64,000 nucleotides of DNA from Massilia litorea (lineage in GTDB: Bacteria > Pseudomonadota > Gammaproteobacteria > Burkholderiales > Burkholderiaceae_D): positions 2,976,001-3,040,000 of the forward strand of contig NZ_CP062941.1 in assembly GCF_015101885.1 (NCBI RefSeq), in the 5' to 3' direction. Below the pieces are notes generated by a model, which was not told where the DNA came from, searched no databases, and saw nothing but the letters and a program-made list of their open reading frames with translations. Both the position numbers and the translations under genes were made by a program. The first letter of the stretch is position 1, and every line of letters starts with the position of its first letter. Of the stretch, positions 1 to 8,885 are shown in pieces.

Positions 1-1
1 C

Positions 2-1225
2 GGTATCACGCTCGTGTATTCGCGCCAGTACGCCACGGATCGCGGCATGCTCTCGGGTAACCTGGGCGGCGAGTTCTATGTGCTCGCGCTGTTCTCGATG
101 CTGGGCCAGATGATCATGATCTCCGGTAACAGCATGCTGTCGATCTACCTGGGCCTGGAACTGATGTCGCTGTCGCTGTACGCGCTGGTGGCCCTGCGCC
201 GTGACCACGCGACCTCGACCGAAGCGTCGATGAAATACTTCATCCTCGGTTCGCTGGCCTCGGGCTTCATGCTCTACGGTATCTCGATGATCTACGGCGC
301 CACCGGTGCTCTGAACCTGCCGCAAATCGCCGCCGCCGCCTCGACCGGCGCGAACAGCACGATCCTCGTGTTCGGCCTGGTGTTCCTGGTGGCCGGCATG
401 GCCTTCAAGCTGGGCGCGGTGCCCTTCCACATGTGGGTGCCGGACGTCTACCAGGGTTCCCCGACGGCAGTGACCCTGCTGCTGGGCGGTGCGCCGAAGC
501 TCGCTTCGTTCGCCATGGTGATCCGCATCCTGGTCGAAGGCCTGGGCAGTTTCGCCTACGACTGGCAGCAGATGCTGCTGGTGCTGGCCGTGCTGTCGCT
601 GGCCATCGGTAACCTGACCGCAATCGCCCAGACCAACATCAAGCGCATGCTGGCGTACTCGACCATTGCACAGATGGGCTTCGTGCTGCTGGGCATGCTG
701 GCCGGCGTGGTCGGCGACGACCGTTCGAACATGGGCGCCGCCTACAGCTCGGCGATGTACTACTCGATCACCTATGTGCTGACGACCCTGGGCAGTTTCG
801 GCCTGATCATGATGCTGGCGCGTTCGGGCTTCGAAGCCGAGCAGATCGCCGACTTCAAGGGCCTGGGCCGCCGCGCGCCATGGTTCGCGGTCGTCATGAC
901 GATCCTGATGTTCTCGCTGGCCGGCGTGCCGCCGATGATGGGCTTCATGGCCAAGTGGGCAGTGCTGCAGGCCATCGCGAATACCGGCGCCGTCTGGCTG
1001 GCGGTGGTCGCGGTGATGTTCTCGCTGATCGGCGCGTTCTACTACCTGCGCATCGTCAAGACGATCTGGTTCGACGAAGCCGCCGATACCAGTGCGATCG
1101 CCACCCCGTTCGACATGCGTGTCGTGCTGTCGGTGAACGGTATCGCCGTTGTCCTGCTGGGCCTGATGCCGGGTACGCTGCTGGCGGTCTGCCTGCACGC
1201 GATGCAGCTGACCCTCAAGTCCTGA
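2..1225 (+). CDS. nuoN: NADH-quinone oxidoreductase subunit N, 5' truncated by window
   Basis: Membrane proton-pumping subunit of respiratory complex I. The frame is open from base 2 (reading [10 protein letters not shown]), so the gene begins upstream of the window and the internal GTG at 14 is not its start. About 408 residues are visible, against roughly 480-490 for a full NuoN, so the first helices are missing. The visible part is a chain of hydrophobic helices with the family pattern of a conserved glutamate in [12 protein letters not shown], a lysine in [13 protein letters not shown] and the segment [15 protein letters not shown]. It is followed 7 bases later by a DUF2818 gene, the usual neighbour at the end of betaproteobacterial nuo operons. 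Identification is secure. Confidence 0.96.
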   Translation, partial: GITLVYSRQYATDRGMLSGNLGGEFYVLALFSMLGQMIMISGNSMLSIYLGLELMSLSLYALVALRRDHATSTEASMKYFILGSLASGFMLYGISMIYGATGALNLPQIAAAASTGANSTILVFGLVFLVAGMAFKLGAVPFHMWVPDVYQGSPTAVTLLLGGAPKLASFAMVIRILVEGLGSFAYDWQQMLLVLAVLSLAIGNLTAIAQTNIKRMLAYSTIAQMGFVLLGMLAGVVGDDRSNMGAAYSSAMYYSITYVLTTLGSFGLIMMLARSGFEAEQIADFKGLGRRAPWFAVVMTILMFSLAGVPPMMGFMAKWAVLQAIANTGAVWLAVVAVMFSLIGAFYYLRIVKTIWFDEAADTSAIATPFDMRVVLSVNGIAVVLLGLMPGTLLAVCLHAMQLTLKS

Positions 1226-1232
1226 TCGACTG

Positions 1233-1553
1233 ATGGACGTCTCGTTCGCAAGCTGGATCGTGGTTGCCGTCGCGTTCATCGCGGCCAACCTTCCGTTTGC
1301 GAACGAGCGCGTGTTCGGCTTCGTTTCCCTGAAGCCAGCGCAAACCGGTCAAGCGCGCACCAAGCCCTTCCTTGCGCGCCTGCTCGAGCTCCTTGTTCTA
1401 TACTTCCTCGTCGGCCTCGTCGGCTACCTGCTGGAATCCCGCATCGGCAATGTGTTTGCCCAGGGCTGGGAATTCTATGCGGTTACCGGCTGCCTGTTCC
1501 TCGTGCTGGCGTTTCCGGGATTCGTTGTAAGGTACCTGCGTAAGCGCCGCTGA
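1233..1553 (+). CDS. DUF2818 family small membrane protein
   Basis: A 106-residue protein with a hydrophobic N-terminal segment (about residues 5-22), a short basic loop, then two more hydrophobic segments (about 46-67 and 85-100) and an Arg/Lys-rich C-terminus (RYLRKRR). This size and topology match DUF2818, a family that regularly follows nuoN in Burkholderiales. It lies 7 bases after nuoN and is probably co-transcribed. The function is not established. Its constant position suggests a link to complex I or the membrane around it, but that is inference. Confidence 0.85.
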   Translation: MDVSFASWIVVAVAFIAANLPFANERVFGFVSLKPAQTGQARTKPFLARLLELLVLYFLVGLVGYLLESRIGNVFAQGWEFYAVTGCLFLVLAFPGFVVRYLRKRR

Positions 1554-1584
1554 TTGTCCGATCAACGCTCTACACAGGAGTCCC

Positions 1585-2142
1585 ATGGATTCGCATCTGA
1601 AGGAAATCCGCCTCGACGGCGAAGTTGCCTACGACGGCAAGTTCCTCAAAGTCTCGCGCGACCGCATTCAACTGCCTGACGGCAGCATCTCGCACCGCGA
1701 ATACATCCGCCATCCAGGCGCGGTCGTGATCCTGCCGCTGCTGGACGACGGCCGCGTGCTGCTCGAACGCCAGTTCCGCTATCCGAACGACCGCGTCTTC
1801 GTCGAATTCCCGGCCGGTAAAATCGATCCGGGCGAAGACCATCTCGCCTGCGCCAAGCGCGAACTGGAAGAGGAAACGGGCTATACGGCGACCGACTGGC
1901 GCTTCGTCTGCACCATCCACAATGCGATCGCGTATTCGGACGAACACCTGGAACTGTACCTGGCACGCGGCCTCACGGCCGGCGAAGCGAAGCTGGACGA
2001 AGGCGAGTTCCTCGAAACCTTCACCGCCACCGTGCCGGAACTGATGGAGATGGTGAAGGCGGGGCAGGTAACCGACGTAAAAACCATCATCGGCGCCTTC
2101 TGGCTCGAGAAGATCGTGGACGGGACCTGGTCGCCCGCCTGA
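1585..2142 (+). CDS. NUDIX hydrolase, ADP-ribose pyrophosphatase type
   Basis: A 185-residue protein that probably hydrolyses ADP-ribose or a related nucleoside diphosphate derivative to AMP plus a phosphorylated sugar. The NUDIX box is complete: GKIDPGED near residues 74-81, followed by KRELEEETGY, giving the RE..EE..G metal-binding pattern. The downstream part (YSDEHLELYLARGL) is also typical of the ADPRase subgroup. The start ATG at 1585 has AGGAG six bases upstream. It lies 4 bases before the next gene and leads a compact run ending in ispD and ispF, so it is probably the first gene of that operon. Housecleaning role inferred from the family. Confidence 0.92.
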   Translation: MDSHLKEIRLDGEVAYDGKFLKVSRDRIQLPDGSISHREYIRHPGAVVILPLLDDGRVLLERQFRYPNDRVFVEFPAGKIDPGEDHLACAKRELEEETGYTATDWRFVCTIHNAIAYSDEHLELYLARGLTAGEAKLDEGEFLETFTATVPELMEMVKAGQVTDVKTIIGAFWLEKIVDGTWSPA

Positions 2143-2146
2143 AGCC

Positions 2147-2839
2147 ATGAAATGGTTGTTTGCGCTGTCCTTGATGTTCTTCCTCGCCCCGGCGAGCGCG
2201 CGCACCGCCTTCCAGGCGCGCTGCGAGGACACGATCGGACAAAGCGTCTCGGTCATGCGCTCGAACCAGAACGGCTACCGGGTCGACAACAGCTATTCCT
2301 TCCACGGGCTCTCCGCCATGAAGGGCGAGCGCGCGCCCGGCAGTTATGTGCTGGGGCTGACCCGCACCGAATCCCGGGTCGGCGTCAAGGTCGAGGGCCG
2401 CATGCTCACCGACCCGGCCACGGGCTACGAATGCGTGGCGCCGCGGCTCGACATCAAGCTGAGCTACCTGCCCATCGTCGTGTACGTCGGGCGCGAGTTC
2501 GCCCCCGGCACCTGCTCCTACCGCGAAATTCTGGCGCACGAAATGCGCCATCTCGATGTCTACCTGAAGTACCTGCCGCAGGCCGAGAAGGTCGTCGGCG
2601 ACGCGCTGGCGCGCCGCTTCCAGGGCAAGCCGCTGTACGCCCCGGCGGGCCAGGTACGCAATTTGTTGCAGCGCGAAGTCGACACCGGCTGGATGCCGTT
2701 CATCAAAAACGAGATGGCGAAAGTGGAGCGTTTACAGGCCGCAATCGACACGCCGCAAGAGTACGCGCGTCTCGGCAAAGTTTGCGCAGGTGAGGTACAG
2801 TCTCTTATTAGACCGGCAAAGAGTAAACGAAGAACATGA
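2147..2839 (+). CDS. Secreted protein of unknown function with HExxH motif
   Basis: A 230-residue protein with a signal peptide (MKWLFALSLMFFLAPASA, predicted cleavage after ASA), so periplasmic or secreted. Around residue 130 it has AHEMRHLDVY, which fits the HExxH zinc-metallopeptidase consensus with an extra histidine in the motif. I do not recognise a named family. The length, signal peptide and motif suggest a small zinc-dependent hydrolase or a degenerate relative. It starts 4 bases after the nudix stop and its TGA overlaps the ispD ATG, so it is translationally coupled to isoprenoid genes. That coupling may be positional only. No transmembrane segment is seen after the signal peptide. 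Confidence 0.75.
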   Translation: MKWLFALSLMFFLAPASARTAFQARCEDTIGQSVSVMRSNQNGYRVDNSYSFHGLSAMKGERAPGSYVLGLTRTESRVGVKVEGRMLTDPATGYECVAPRLDIKLSYLPIVVYVGREFAPGTCSYREILAHEMRHLDVYLKYLPQAEKVVGDALARRFQGKPLYAPAGQVRNLLQREVDTGWMPFIKNEMAKVERLQAAIDTPQEYARLGKVCAGEVQSLIRPAKSKRRT

Positions 2840-3549
2840 ATTCCCAGGCACCACGCTATTTCGCCCTGATCCCCGCCGCCGGCGTCGGGGCGCGCATGGC
2901 TGCGAGCGGACCGAAGCAATACCTGAAAATCGGCGGCAAGCCGATGCTGCGCCATGCCATCGATGCTTTCCTGTTCAGCGAACTGATCGCGCACACGTAT
3001 GTCGTGGTCAGCGCGGACGACCCCATCATCGACAGCATCGTGCCCAGCCACGGCGTGACCGTACTGCGCTGCGGCGGCGCAACGCGCATGGAATCCGTGC
3101 GCAACGGCCTCGCGGCCCTGGCGCCGACGCTGCGCGAGAACGACTGGGTGCTGGTGCACGACGCCGCCCGCCCCGGCCTCGACGAAGCGCTGATCGAAAA
3201 GCTGATCACGACGACCGGCGAACACCCGGTCGGCGGCCTGCTGGCCCTGCCGGTGGTCGACACCGTCAAGCGCAGCATCGGCGGCGAACTCGGTACCCTC
3301 AGTACCGTTGCGCGCGAAGGCCTGTGGCTGGCCCAGACGCCGCAGATGTTTCGCTACAAGCTGCTGCGCGAGGCCCTGTCGGCCGCGCGCGACCCGAACC
3401 AGATCACCGACGACGCCTCCGCCGTCGAAGCACTCGGCCTGTCGCCGAAGCTCGTCGAAGGCCACCCGCGCAACATGAAGGTGACGCTGCCTTCGGACGT
3501 GCGCATCGCCGAAATGTACCTGGCCACGGCCCAACCCGAATTATTGTAA
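2836..3549 (+). CDS. ispD: 2-C-methyl-D-erythritol 4-phosphate cytidylyltransferase
   Basis: Transfers CMP from CTP to 2-C-methyl-D-erythritol 4-phosphate, the third step of the MEP isoprenoid pathway, in the cytoplasm. The N-terminus [13 protein letters not shown] is the glycine-rich CTP-binding loop, followed by [22 protein letters not shown] near residues 112-119 and the C-terminal [12 protein letters not shown] are further family signatures. At 237 residues it is of normal length. Its ATG overlaps the upstream TGA by 4 bases, and ispF starts 7 bases downstream, the arrangement common in proteobacteria. Confidence 0.97.
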   Translation: MNSQAPRYFALIPAAGVGARMAASGPKQYLKIGGKPMLRHAIDAFLFSELIAHTYVVVSADDPIIDSIVPSHGVTVLRCGGATRMESVRNGLAALAPTLRENDWVLVHDAARPGLDEALIEKLITTTGEHPVGGLLALPVVDTVKRSIGGELGTLSTVAREGLWLAQTPQMFRYKLLREALSAARDPNQITDDASAVEALGLSPKLVEGHPRNMKVTLPSDVRIAEMYLATAQPELL

Positions 3550-3556
3550 GCACACC

Positions 3557-4066
3557 ATGGCACTCGCATCCTATAACCCGACCCCGCCATTTCGCATCGG
3601 CACCGGCTATGACTGCCACCGCCTGGTCGAAGGGCGCAAACTCATCGTCGGCGGCGTGACCATCCCGCATCGCCTGGGCCTGTTCGGCCACTCCGACGCC
3701 GACGTGCTGCTGCACGCGATCATCGACGCGCTGCTCGGCGCCGCCGCCCTGGGCGACATCGGCAAGCATTTCCCCGACACCGACCCGATGTTCGCCGGCG
3801 CCGACTCGCGCGTGTTGCTGCGCGAAGCGGCAACCCGCGTCGTCGCCACCGGCTACACGATCGGCAATGTCGACGCCACCATCATCGCCCAGCAACCGAA
3901 GATGGCGCCGCATATTCCGCACATGGTCTCGCGCATCGCCGAGGACCTGGGCGTGTCGCCGCAACAGGTCAACATCAAGGCCAAGACCAACGAAAAGCTC
4001 GGCTACCTGGGCCGGGAAGAGGGCATGGCGGCCGAAGCGGTGGCGATGCTGATCCGGGCAGCGTAA
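3557..4066 (+). CDS. ispF: 2-C-methyl-D-erythritol 2,4-cyclodiphosphate synthase
   Basis: Cyclises CDP-methylerythritol 2-phosphate to MEcPP with release of CMP. Zinc ligands are visible as the DxH pair in GYDCHRL (about residues 18-24) and the histidine in [19 protein letters not shown]. The conserved [12 protein letters not shown], and the C-terminal [18 protein letters not shown] with its Lys-Thr CDP-binding residues, are intact. At 169 residues it is slightly longer than most because of an N-terminal extension ([12 protein letters not shown]). It is the last gene of the nudix-ispD-ispF run. No clear terminator follows. Confidence 0.97.
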   Translation: MALASYNPTPPFRIGTGYDCHRLVEGRKLIVGGVTIPHRLGLFGHSDADVLLHAIIDALLGAAALGDIGKHFPDTDPMFAGADSRVLLREAATRVVATGYTIGNVDATIIAQQPKMAPHIPHMVSRIAEDLGVSPQQVNIKAKTNEKLGYLGREEGMAAEAVAMLIRAA

Positions 4067-4148
4067 GCGCGCCGACCGGCGCCGGAATGTCCGGTACCTC
4101 GCTCCCCGCAGGTACGCGGTCGTTGCCGTGGGCCCGGTGCTGCGACAC

Positions 4149-4379
4149 TCAATGCAGGAGTTTCGCAGCCGCAAACGCCAGCCCGGCAATGGCCGTGGCG
4201 GTGCCAAGAAACCACTTGATCAGCGTGGACTCAAGCTGCGCGACGTCGGCCTTTGTCGCCGAGTGGCTGGCAAGCCCGTCGGTCACGGTGTCGATCTTCG
4301 TCAGGCGCACATCCACGCAACGCAGGTCGCGGCGGCACTCGTCGGCAAATCCTTCCAGCCTTGCGATTCTTGGTTCCAT
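4149..4379 (-). CDS. Small coiled-coil protein with C-terminal membrane anchor
   Basis: A 76-residue protein read from the ATG at 4379, which has a GGAG about 10 bases upstream. The first 50 residues form a heptad-like amphipathic region (IARLEGFADEC, VRLTKIDTV, KADVAQLE) and the last 20 (LIKWFLGTATAIAGLAFAAAKLL) form a single membrane helix. This plan is seen in phage-derived small proteins of the haemolysin-XhlA or DUF1640 style. No named family can be assigned with certainty. The frame stays open upstream to 4685, but that extension is basic and proline-rich, unlike a real protein, so the short start is preferred. It stands alone between ispF and an MFS gene. Confidence 0.6.
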   Translation of the reverse strand: MEPRIARLEGFADECRRDLRCVDVRLTKIDTVTDGLASHSATKADVAQLESTLIKWFLGTATAIAGLAFAAAKLLH

Positions 4380-4754
4380 GTTGTCATCGTCTCCGCGTCG
4401 TAAAGCGGTGTCAATCGGATCGCGCGGCGGACCACCTGGACCGGCATACGCGGAACCAGCCTGTGGTCTTCTCGTCACGGCTGCCTTTGTTGTCTGCTCG
4501 TGCATATGGGTGAAGCTTTCTTGTGAGATGGGCCGAGGGTGCCAATAGGGGGCTGGCCATCGGACGGCATGGCCGCTACGTATCGTTGGATCGCCCAGTT
4601 CCATTTTCGATCCCGCTATCCGTTTGTCCGATATCAGCACAGCCATACCGGACACCGGGCAGCCATAAGCAGGGGGCTCCAGCAAAGCCCGCGTTTCGTT
4701 GTTAAACTCTCATTCCAATCCGCATGCGTGTGCACGCGGCAAAAATAAAACGGG
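4380..4754. other. Intergenic region without a supported gene
   Basis: About 375 bases between the small minus-strand gene and the MFS gene. Open frames here lack ribosome binding sites and have biased, non-protein-like composition. It must hold the promoters of both flanking divergent genes, but no convincing sigma-70 pair stands out. Confidence 0.4.
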
Positions 4755-6008
4755 ATGATGATGAACACCCACACCGAGATGTCGCCACGCGCCGCCTGGC
4801 TCCTGATCCTTGCCGCCAGCGCGATCCTCATGATTACGATGGGCGCGCGCCTGACGACCGGCCTGTTCCTGTCGCCGCTGAACACGGCCACCGGCCTGGG
4901 CGTGGCCTCGATCAGCTTCGCGCTGGCGATCGGCCAGTTCATGTGGGGTGCCTCGCAGCCGGTCTTCGGCGCCATTGCCGACAAGTACGGCCCGGCGCGC
5001 GTGATCGTGCTGGGCGCGCTGCTGCTGGCCGGCGGACTGGCGGCCACGCCCTTCGTCAGTTCCGAATGGGGCCTGCTGCTGACCATGGGCGTGCTCTCGG
5101 CCGCGGGCGCCGGGGCGGGCAGCTTCTCGATCCTGATCGGCGCCACCGCCCAGCGCCTGCCGCCCGCGCGCCGGCCCTTTGCATCCGGCTTCATCAATGC
5201 CGGCGGCTCCTTCGGCCAGTTCGTGTTCTCGCCGCTGATGCAATTCCTGATCGCCGGACCCGGCTGGATCATCGCCATGTTCACGATGGCGGCCACCACC
5301 TTGCTGACCATTCCGCTGGCCTGGCTGATGCGCGGCCGCAAGGCCACGCAGCCGACGGTGGCCGCGGCGGGGGCGGCCCCGGTCGTGGGCATCGGCCTGA
5401 CCCAGCAGCTGCGCGAAGCGCTGCGCGACCGCAGTTACCTGTGCCTGCACGCCGGTTTCTTCACCTGCGGTTTCCATATCGCTTTCCTCGTGACCCACCT
5501 GCCGGGCGAAGTGGCGCTGTGCGGCCTGCCGGTCGGCGTGGCGGGCACGGCGCTGGGGCTGATCGGCCTGTTCAATATCGCCGGCAGCCTGAGTGCCGGC
5601 GCGCTGTCGACACGCTATCGCATGAAAAACCTGCTGGCCCTGATGTACTTCAGCCGTGCGCTGATCATCGCGGTCTACCTGATGGCGCCGAAGACCGCCT
5701 GGACTTTCTATATCCTCGCGGCCGCGCTCGGCTTTACCTGGCTGGCGACGGTGCCGCCTACCGCCGGCCTGGTCGGCAAACTGTTCGGCACGCGCTACCT
5801 GGCGACCCTGTTCGGCCTGACCCTGCTGTCGCACCAGATCGGCGGCTTCTTCGGCGCCTGGCTGGGCGGCCTGTCCTTTGTCCGGTTCGGCGACTACAGC
5901 TGGATGTGGTACGCCGACATCGCGCTGGCGCTCGCAGCCGCCCTGGTCAACCTGCCGATCCGCGAAGCGCCGGTGGTGCGCGCCGGCGCGCCGCTGGCGA
6001 AGGCCTGA
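4755..6008 (+). CDS. MFS transporter
   Basis: A 417-residue inner-membrane protein with 12 predicted helices, typical of the major facilitator superfamily. Motif A is present between helices 2 and 3 as GAIADKYGPARV (about residues 74-85). The N-terminal half ends with a cytoplasmic loop around residues 195-215 (RGRKATQPTVAAAGAA), and the second half begins with a conserved Gly-rich helix. Residue pattern and length resemble the oxalate/formate antiporter-like or cyanate-permease-like group, but the substrate cannot be read from sequence. Its stop overlaps the start of the next small gene by one base, so the two are translationally linked. Confidence 0.85.
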   Translation: MMMNTHTEMSPRAAWLLILAASAILMITMGARLTTGLFLSPLNTATGLGVASISFALAIGQFMWGASQPVFGAIADKYGPARVIVLGALLLAGGLAATPFVSSEWGLLLTMGVLSAAGAGAGSFSILIGATAQRLPPARRPFASGFINAGGSFGQFVFSPLMQFLIAGPGWIIAMFTMAATTLLTIPLAWLMRGRKATQPTVAAAGAAPVVGIGLTQQLREALRDRSYLCLHAGFFTCGFHIAFLVTHLPGEVALCGLPVGVAGTALGLIGLFNIAGSLSAGALSTRYRMKNLLALMYFSRALIIAVYLMAPKTAWTFYILAAALGFTWLATVPPTAGLVGKLFGTRYLATLFGLTLLSHQIGGFFGAWLGGLSFVRFGDYSWMWYADIALALAAALVNLPIREAPVVRAGAPLAKA

Positions 6009-6313
6009 TGCGCGATCCCTGGGCCTACCGCGAGGTCGCCGTCCACTCGGTGCTCGACGCGCGCACCGGCCGCCTGCAGATCCGGCCGATGCCGGGCCAG
6101 GCCTTTGCGCCCTCGATGCGGGTGCAGTGCGCGCGCGCCCTGAGCGATCCGGCGCAGTACCCGGCCGGCACCCGTTTCCTGCTCAACGCCAAGCTGACCG
6201 ACCGCCTCGGCGGCGAGCCCTTCCTGTTCGCCTGGCATGGCGATCCGGTGCAGGTGCTGAGCGCGGCGCAGGCCCGTAAATTCCTCGCAGCATTCCGGCG
6301 CGGCCGCATATGA
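6008..6313 (+). CDS. Uncharacterised 101-residue protein
   Basis: Starts with an ATG that shares its first base with the TGA of the upstream MFS gene (TGATG), strong evidence of coupled translation. The product is soluble, begins MRDPWAYREVAVHSVLDAR and contains KLTDRLGGEPFLFAWHGDPVQVL. I do not recognise a family, and no signal peptide or membrane helix is seen. Composition is protein-like (mixed charged and aromatic residues), unlike the shadow frames nearby. A role together with the transporter is inferred only from the overlap. Confidence 0.7.
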   Translation: MRDPWAYREVAVHSVLDARTGRLQIRPMPGQAFAPSMRVQCARALSDPAQYPAGTRFLLNAKLTDRLGGEPFLFAWHGDPVQVLSAAQARKFLAAFRRGRI

Positions 6314-6390
6314 GCGGGCCGGGCCGTGCGTACGTGATCAAGTGAAATTGGTTAACATCATGATTTTGTAAACAAGGAAGAGGGGATCGC

Positions 6391-6945
6391 ATGGCATCGA
6401 AAAAAATTGCAATCGTGGTGGGCAGCCTGCGCATGGGTTCGTACAGCGGCAAGCTGGCCAAGGTGATGAGCCAGCTGGCGGAGGGCAAGCTCGACATGGA
6501 AGTGGTCGAGATCCGCGACCTGCCGCTGTATGACCAGGACATCGACACCGAGACCCCGCCGGCCGCCTACACGGCCTTCCGCGAGCGTATCCGCGCGGCG
6601 GACGGCGTCCTCTTCATCACCCCGGAATACAACCGCTCGATCCCGGGCGCGCTGAAGAACGCGATCGATGTCGGCTCGCGCCCCTACGGCAAGGCCGCCT
6701 GGAGCGGCAAGCCCTGCGCCATCGTCAGCCAGTCGCCGGGCGCGCTCGGCGGCTTCGGCGCCAACCACCACCTGCGCCAGACGCTGCCTTTCCTGAACAT
6801 GCCTGCGATGCCGGCGCCGGAAGCCTATCTCGGCGGCATCGCCGACAAATTCGATGGCGAGCACCTGAAGGACGAGTCGCTGCGCGCCTTCCTGCAGACC
6901 TTCGTCGATACCTTCGCCGCCTGGGTCGAGCGTCACGCCGGCTGA
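6391..6945 (+). CDS. NADPH-dependent FMN reductase family protein
   Basis: A 184-residue flavodoxin-fold oxidoreductase that uses NAD(P)H to reduce FMN and, in relatives, quinones, azo dyes or chromate. The phosphate-binding loop appears at the N-terminus as VVGSLRMGSYSGKLA. The family signature TPEYNRSIPGALKNAID sits at about residues 75-91, and SQSPGALGGFGANHHLR follows at about 112-128. It has its own ribosome binding site (GAGGGG) and a strong downstream terminator, so it is probably monocistronic. The physiological acceptor is unknown. Confidence 0.92.
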   Translation: MASKKIAIVVGSLRMGSYSGKLAKVMSQLAEGKLDMEVVEIRDLPLYDQDIDTETPPAAYTAFRERIRAADGVLFITPEYNRSIPGALKNAIDVGSRPYGKAAWSGKPCAIVSQSPGALGGFGANHHLRQTLPFLNMPAMPAPEAYLGGIADKFDGEHLKDESLRAFLQTFVDTFAAWVERHAG

Positions 6946-6963
6946 TCCCGGCCCACAGCCTTC

Positions 6964-7011
6964 ACGGCCCCGTCGCCTGCGCAGTGCCGCGCAGGTGACG
7001 GGGCCGTTTTC
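6964..7011 (+). terminator. Rho-independent terminator after FMN reductase
   Basis: A 19-bp stem with one mismatch (left arm starts ACGGCCCCGTC, right arm ends GACGGGGCCGT) and a 6-base loop, directly followed by TTTTC. It lies 19 bases after the stop codon. Confidence 0.9.
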
Positions 7012-7209
7012 ATTTCTTCCCTCCAATTTCGCATCGGCGCACGTTTGACCGAGCGCAAACGGACGACGTCGTACTGCCCTAGCCTTGAGGCTTCGCGCGG
7101 AAGACGCCCACCCTGTTCCGGGATTGGGCGCCGCCGGCGATACCGGCGCGGGCCGATGGGCCGTGCGCCGGACTACTCCTATAACCACTACCCATGAATG
7201 AGGCAACGA

Positions 7210-7824
7210 ATGTATCCATTTTCCCAATCGGTAACTCCGGCAGTGCGCACCCACCTGGACGCGCAGACCGCCTTCATGAACGACATGTCGAAATCGCTGT
7301 TCCAGTCCTTCCAGCAGATGTGCAACCTGAACATCCAGCTGGTCCAGACGATGCTTGAAGAAACGGCGCTGGCCAGCCAGCAGATCCTGACGGCCGACCG
7401 CCAGACCGAAGTACTGAGCGCGGCCGCATCGCGTGCCCAGCCTGCTACCGAAAAGCTGCGCGCCTACCAGCAGCACATCTCGCGCGTGGCGGCCGACGCC
7501 CAGGTCGAGCTCGCGCGCGTGACCGAACAGCACGTGCAGAACACGACCCGTACCGCGCGCGAGCTGGCCGACGAGGTGGCACGCAACGCCTCCGAAGAAA
7601 CCCAGCGCGGCCTGCGCCAGGGCCAGGACACGCTGCAGCGTTTCGTCGATCCTTTCAGCACCGGCAACGGCCATGACCGCGCCAAGGGCAATGGCGGCGC
7701 GGGCGCCAGCATGCAAAGCAGCGGCGCCGGCGCCAGCATGCAAAGCAGCGGAGCAGGGGCAAGCCAGGGCGGAAGCAGCCAGCGTCCGGACACCCCGGCC
7801 GGGAAGGGCACGCCCGGGGCCTGA
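7210..7824 (+). CDS. Phasin family protein
   Basis: A polyhydroxyalkanoate granule surface protein, about 204 residues from the ATG at 7210. That start is chosen because GAGG sits six bases upstream of it, whereas the ATG at 7198 has no binding site. Residues about 1-155 are a long amphipathic helix region rich in Ala, Gln and Glu (QSFQQMCNLNIQLVQTMLEE, ELADEVARNASEE), as in phasins that coat PHA granules. The C-terminus is a Gly/Ser/Ala-rich tail containing a perfect protein repeat, GAGASMQSS twice, encoded by two 27-bp units. PHA synthesis genes are not in this window. Confidence 0.85.
   Translation: MYPFSQSVTPAVRTHLDAQTAFMNDMSKSLFQSFQQMCNLNIQLVQTMLEETALASQQILTADRQTEVLSAAASRAQPATEKLRAYQQHISRVAADAQVELARVTEQHVQNTTRTARELADEVARNASEETQRGLRQGQDTLQRFVDPFSTGNGHDRAKGNGGAGASMQSSGAGASMQSSGAGASQGGSSQRPDTPAGKGTPGA
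7696..7749 (+). repeat. 27-bp tandem repeat in the phasin tail
   Basis: Two adjacent 27-bp units (7696-7722 and 7723-7749) differ at a single base, and a third, diverged copy follows. They encode GAGASMQSS repeats in the disordered tail, so copy number may vary between strains without breaking the frame. Confidence 0.85.
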
Positions 7825-7909
7825 CAGGTCCATGCCGGCTACGTGATGCGTCGCGGGCAGGAAAGGGCGGCAGCGGGGTCTGGCCAACTCCGCCGGCGGC
7901 CGGGTGAAC

Positions 7910-8875
7910 TCATCCGGCCTCGCCGCCACCATCCCTGTCGCGCCGCTCGCGGTCCAGCTTTTCCTTCATCGCCGCCACGTCCGTCATGAATTCGTCCACG
8001 CTGGAATCGGGCGTGGCGCGCATCCCCGGCGGCAGCAGCACCGACATGTACAGTTCGTCGGCCAGGCGGCCATTGCGCTGCTCGTTGCTGATCAGGACCA
8101 GTCCCGAACCGAGCAGTGCCAGTGCCGCGCAGGTGAGGGCGTGGCGCCGGCGCGGCTCGGGCTTCACGGTCGCCAGGTGAAAATACACCATGCCCGCCAC
8201 CAGCGCGATCGCGACATGCGAGCCGTAGCGGGTGAAGAGTTCGATCGAATACGCGTAACCAATGGCGCTCGAGACCAGCTGGTACAGCATCAGCGCCGCC
8301 ACCCCGCAGCCGAAAATGAACAGGTGGCGGCCGAGCCGCGCATGGCGTCCGAACAGGCGGTTGCCGAAGGCCCACAGGCCGCTCCAGACCAGGCCGGCGC
8401 CCAGGCCGTAGGCCAGCGCCAGCAGGTAGCGGAACGGGCGATACGCCTGGGTATCGGCCAGCCACATCGTAAACAGCGCCACGATGGCGATGAGCAGGGT
8501 GCCCGCCATGCCGGGCAGCGCGCCTTCCCAGCCGTGCATGGTGCGGTCGCGCAGTTCGGCCGGCACCGGAAAATCGGCGGCGCGGATGCGCAGCGTGGTG
8601 TGTCCCAGCCGTACGACCGTATTGCCGCCGAGGGCGAGCCGCTCGCTGCGCTTGCCGGCATGGACCACGCCGTTGCGCGTGCCGAGATCGCGCAGCAGCA
8701 GGGCGCCGTCTTCACCGGCGTCGACCTGCGCGTGATGCGGGGCGGCATAGGGATCGTCGAGGATGTAATCGTTGTCGTAGCCGCGCCCGATACGGATCGG
8801 CAGTTTCTCCACACGATGGCGGTGCAGCACGTCGCCGTTGCGGGCGAGGGTTTCGATGAACCACGGCCCCTTCAT
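7910..8875 (-). CDS. FHA domain membrane protein
   Basis: A 321-residue protein whose N-terminal 85 residues form a forkhead-associated domain, a phosphothreonine-binding module. Key features are IGRGYDNDYILDD (Gly30, Arg31), the APHHAQV strand (His47-His48) and DLGTRNGV (Asn68). A run of hydrophobic helices follows (about residues 125-270, for example LLIAIVALFTMWLA and LLALAYGLGAGLVWSGLWAF), then a charged cytoplasmic tail (MKEKLDRERRDRD). It starts 10 bases after the stop of the protease gene, so the two form an operon. No Ser/Thr kinase gene is nearby. It may be a membrane sensor coupled to the exported protease, which is inference. Confidence 0.85.
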   Translation of the reverse strand: MKGPWFIETLARNGDVLHRHRVEKLPIRIGRGYDNDYILDDPYAAPHHAQVDAGEDGALLLRDLGTRNGVVHAGKRSERLALGGNTVVRLGHTTLRIRAADFPVPAELRDRTMHGWEGALPGMAGTLLIAIVALFTMWLADTQAYRPFRYLLALAYGLGAGLVWSGLWAFGNRLFGRHARLGRHLFIFGCGVAALMLYQLVSSAIGYAYSIELFTRYGSHVAIALVAGMVYFHLATVKPEPRRRHALTCAALALLGSGLVLISNEQRNGRLADELYMSVLLPPGMRATPDSSVDEFMTDVAAMKEKLDRERRDRDGGGEAG

Positions 8876-8885
8876 ACGGTATTAC

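Noticed and set aside
4380..4685. Upstream extension of the small minus-strand coiled-coil protein
   Set aside because: The added 102 residues are Pro/Arg/Gly-rich without domain character, and the ATG at 4379 has a plausible binding site.
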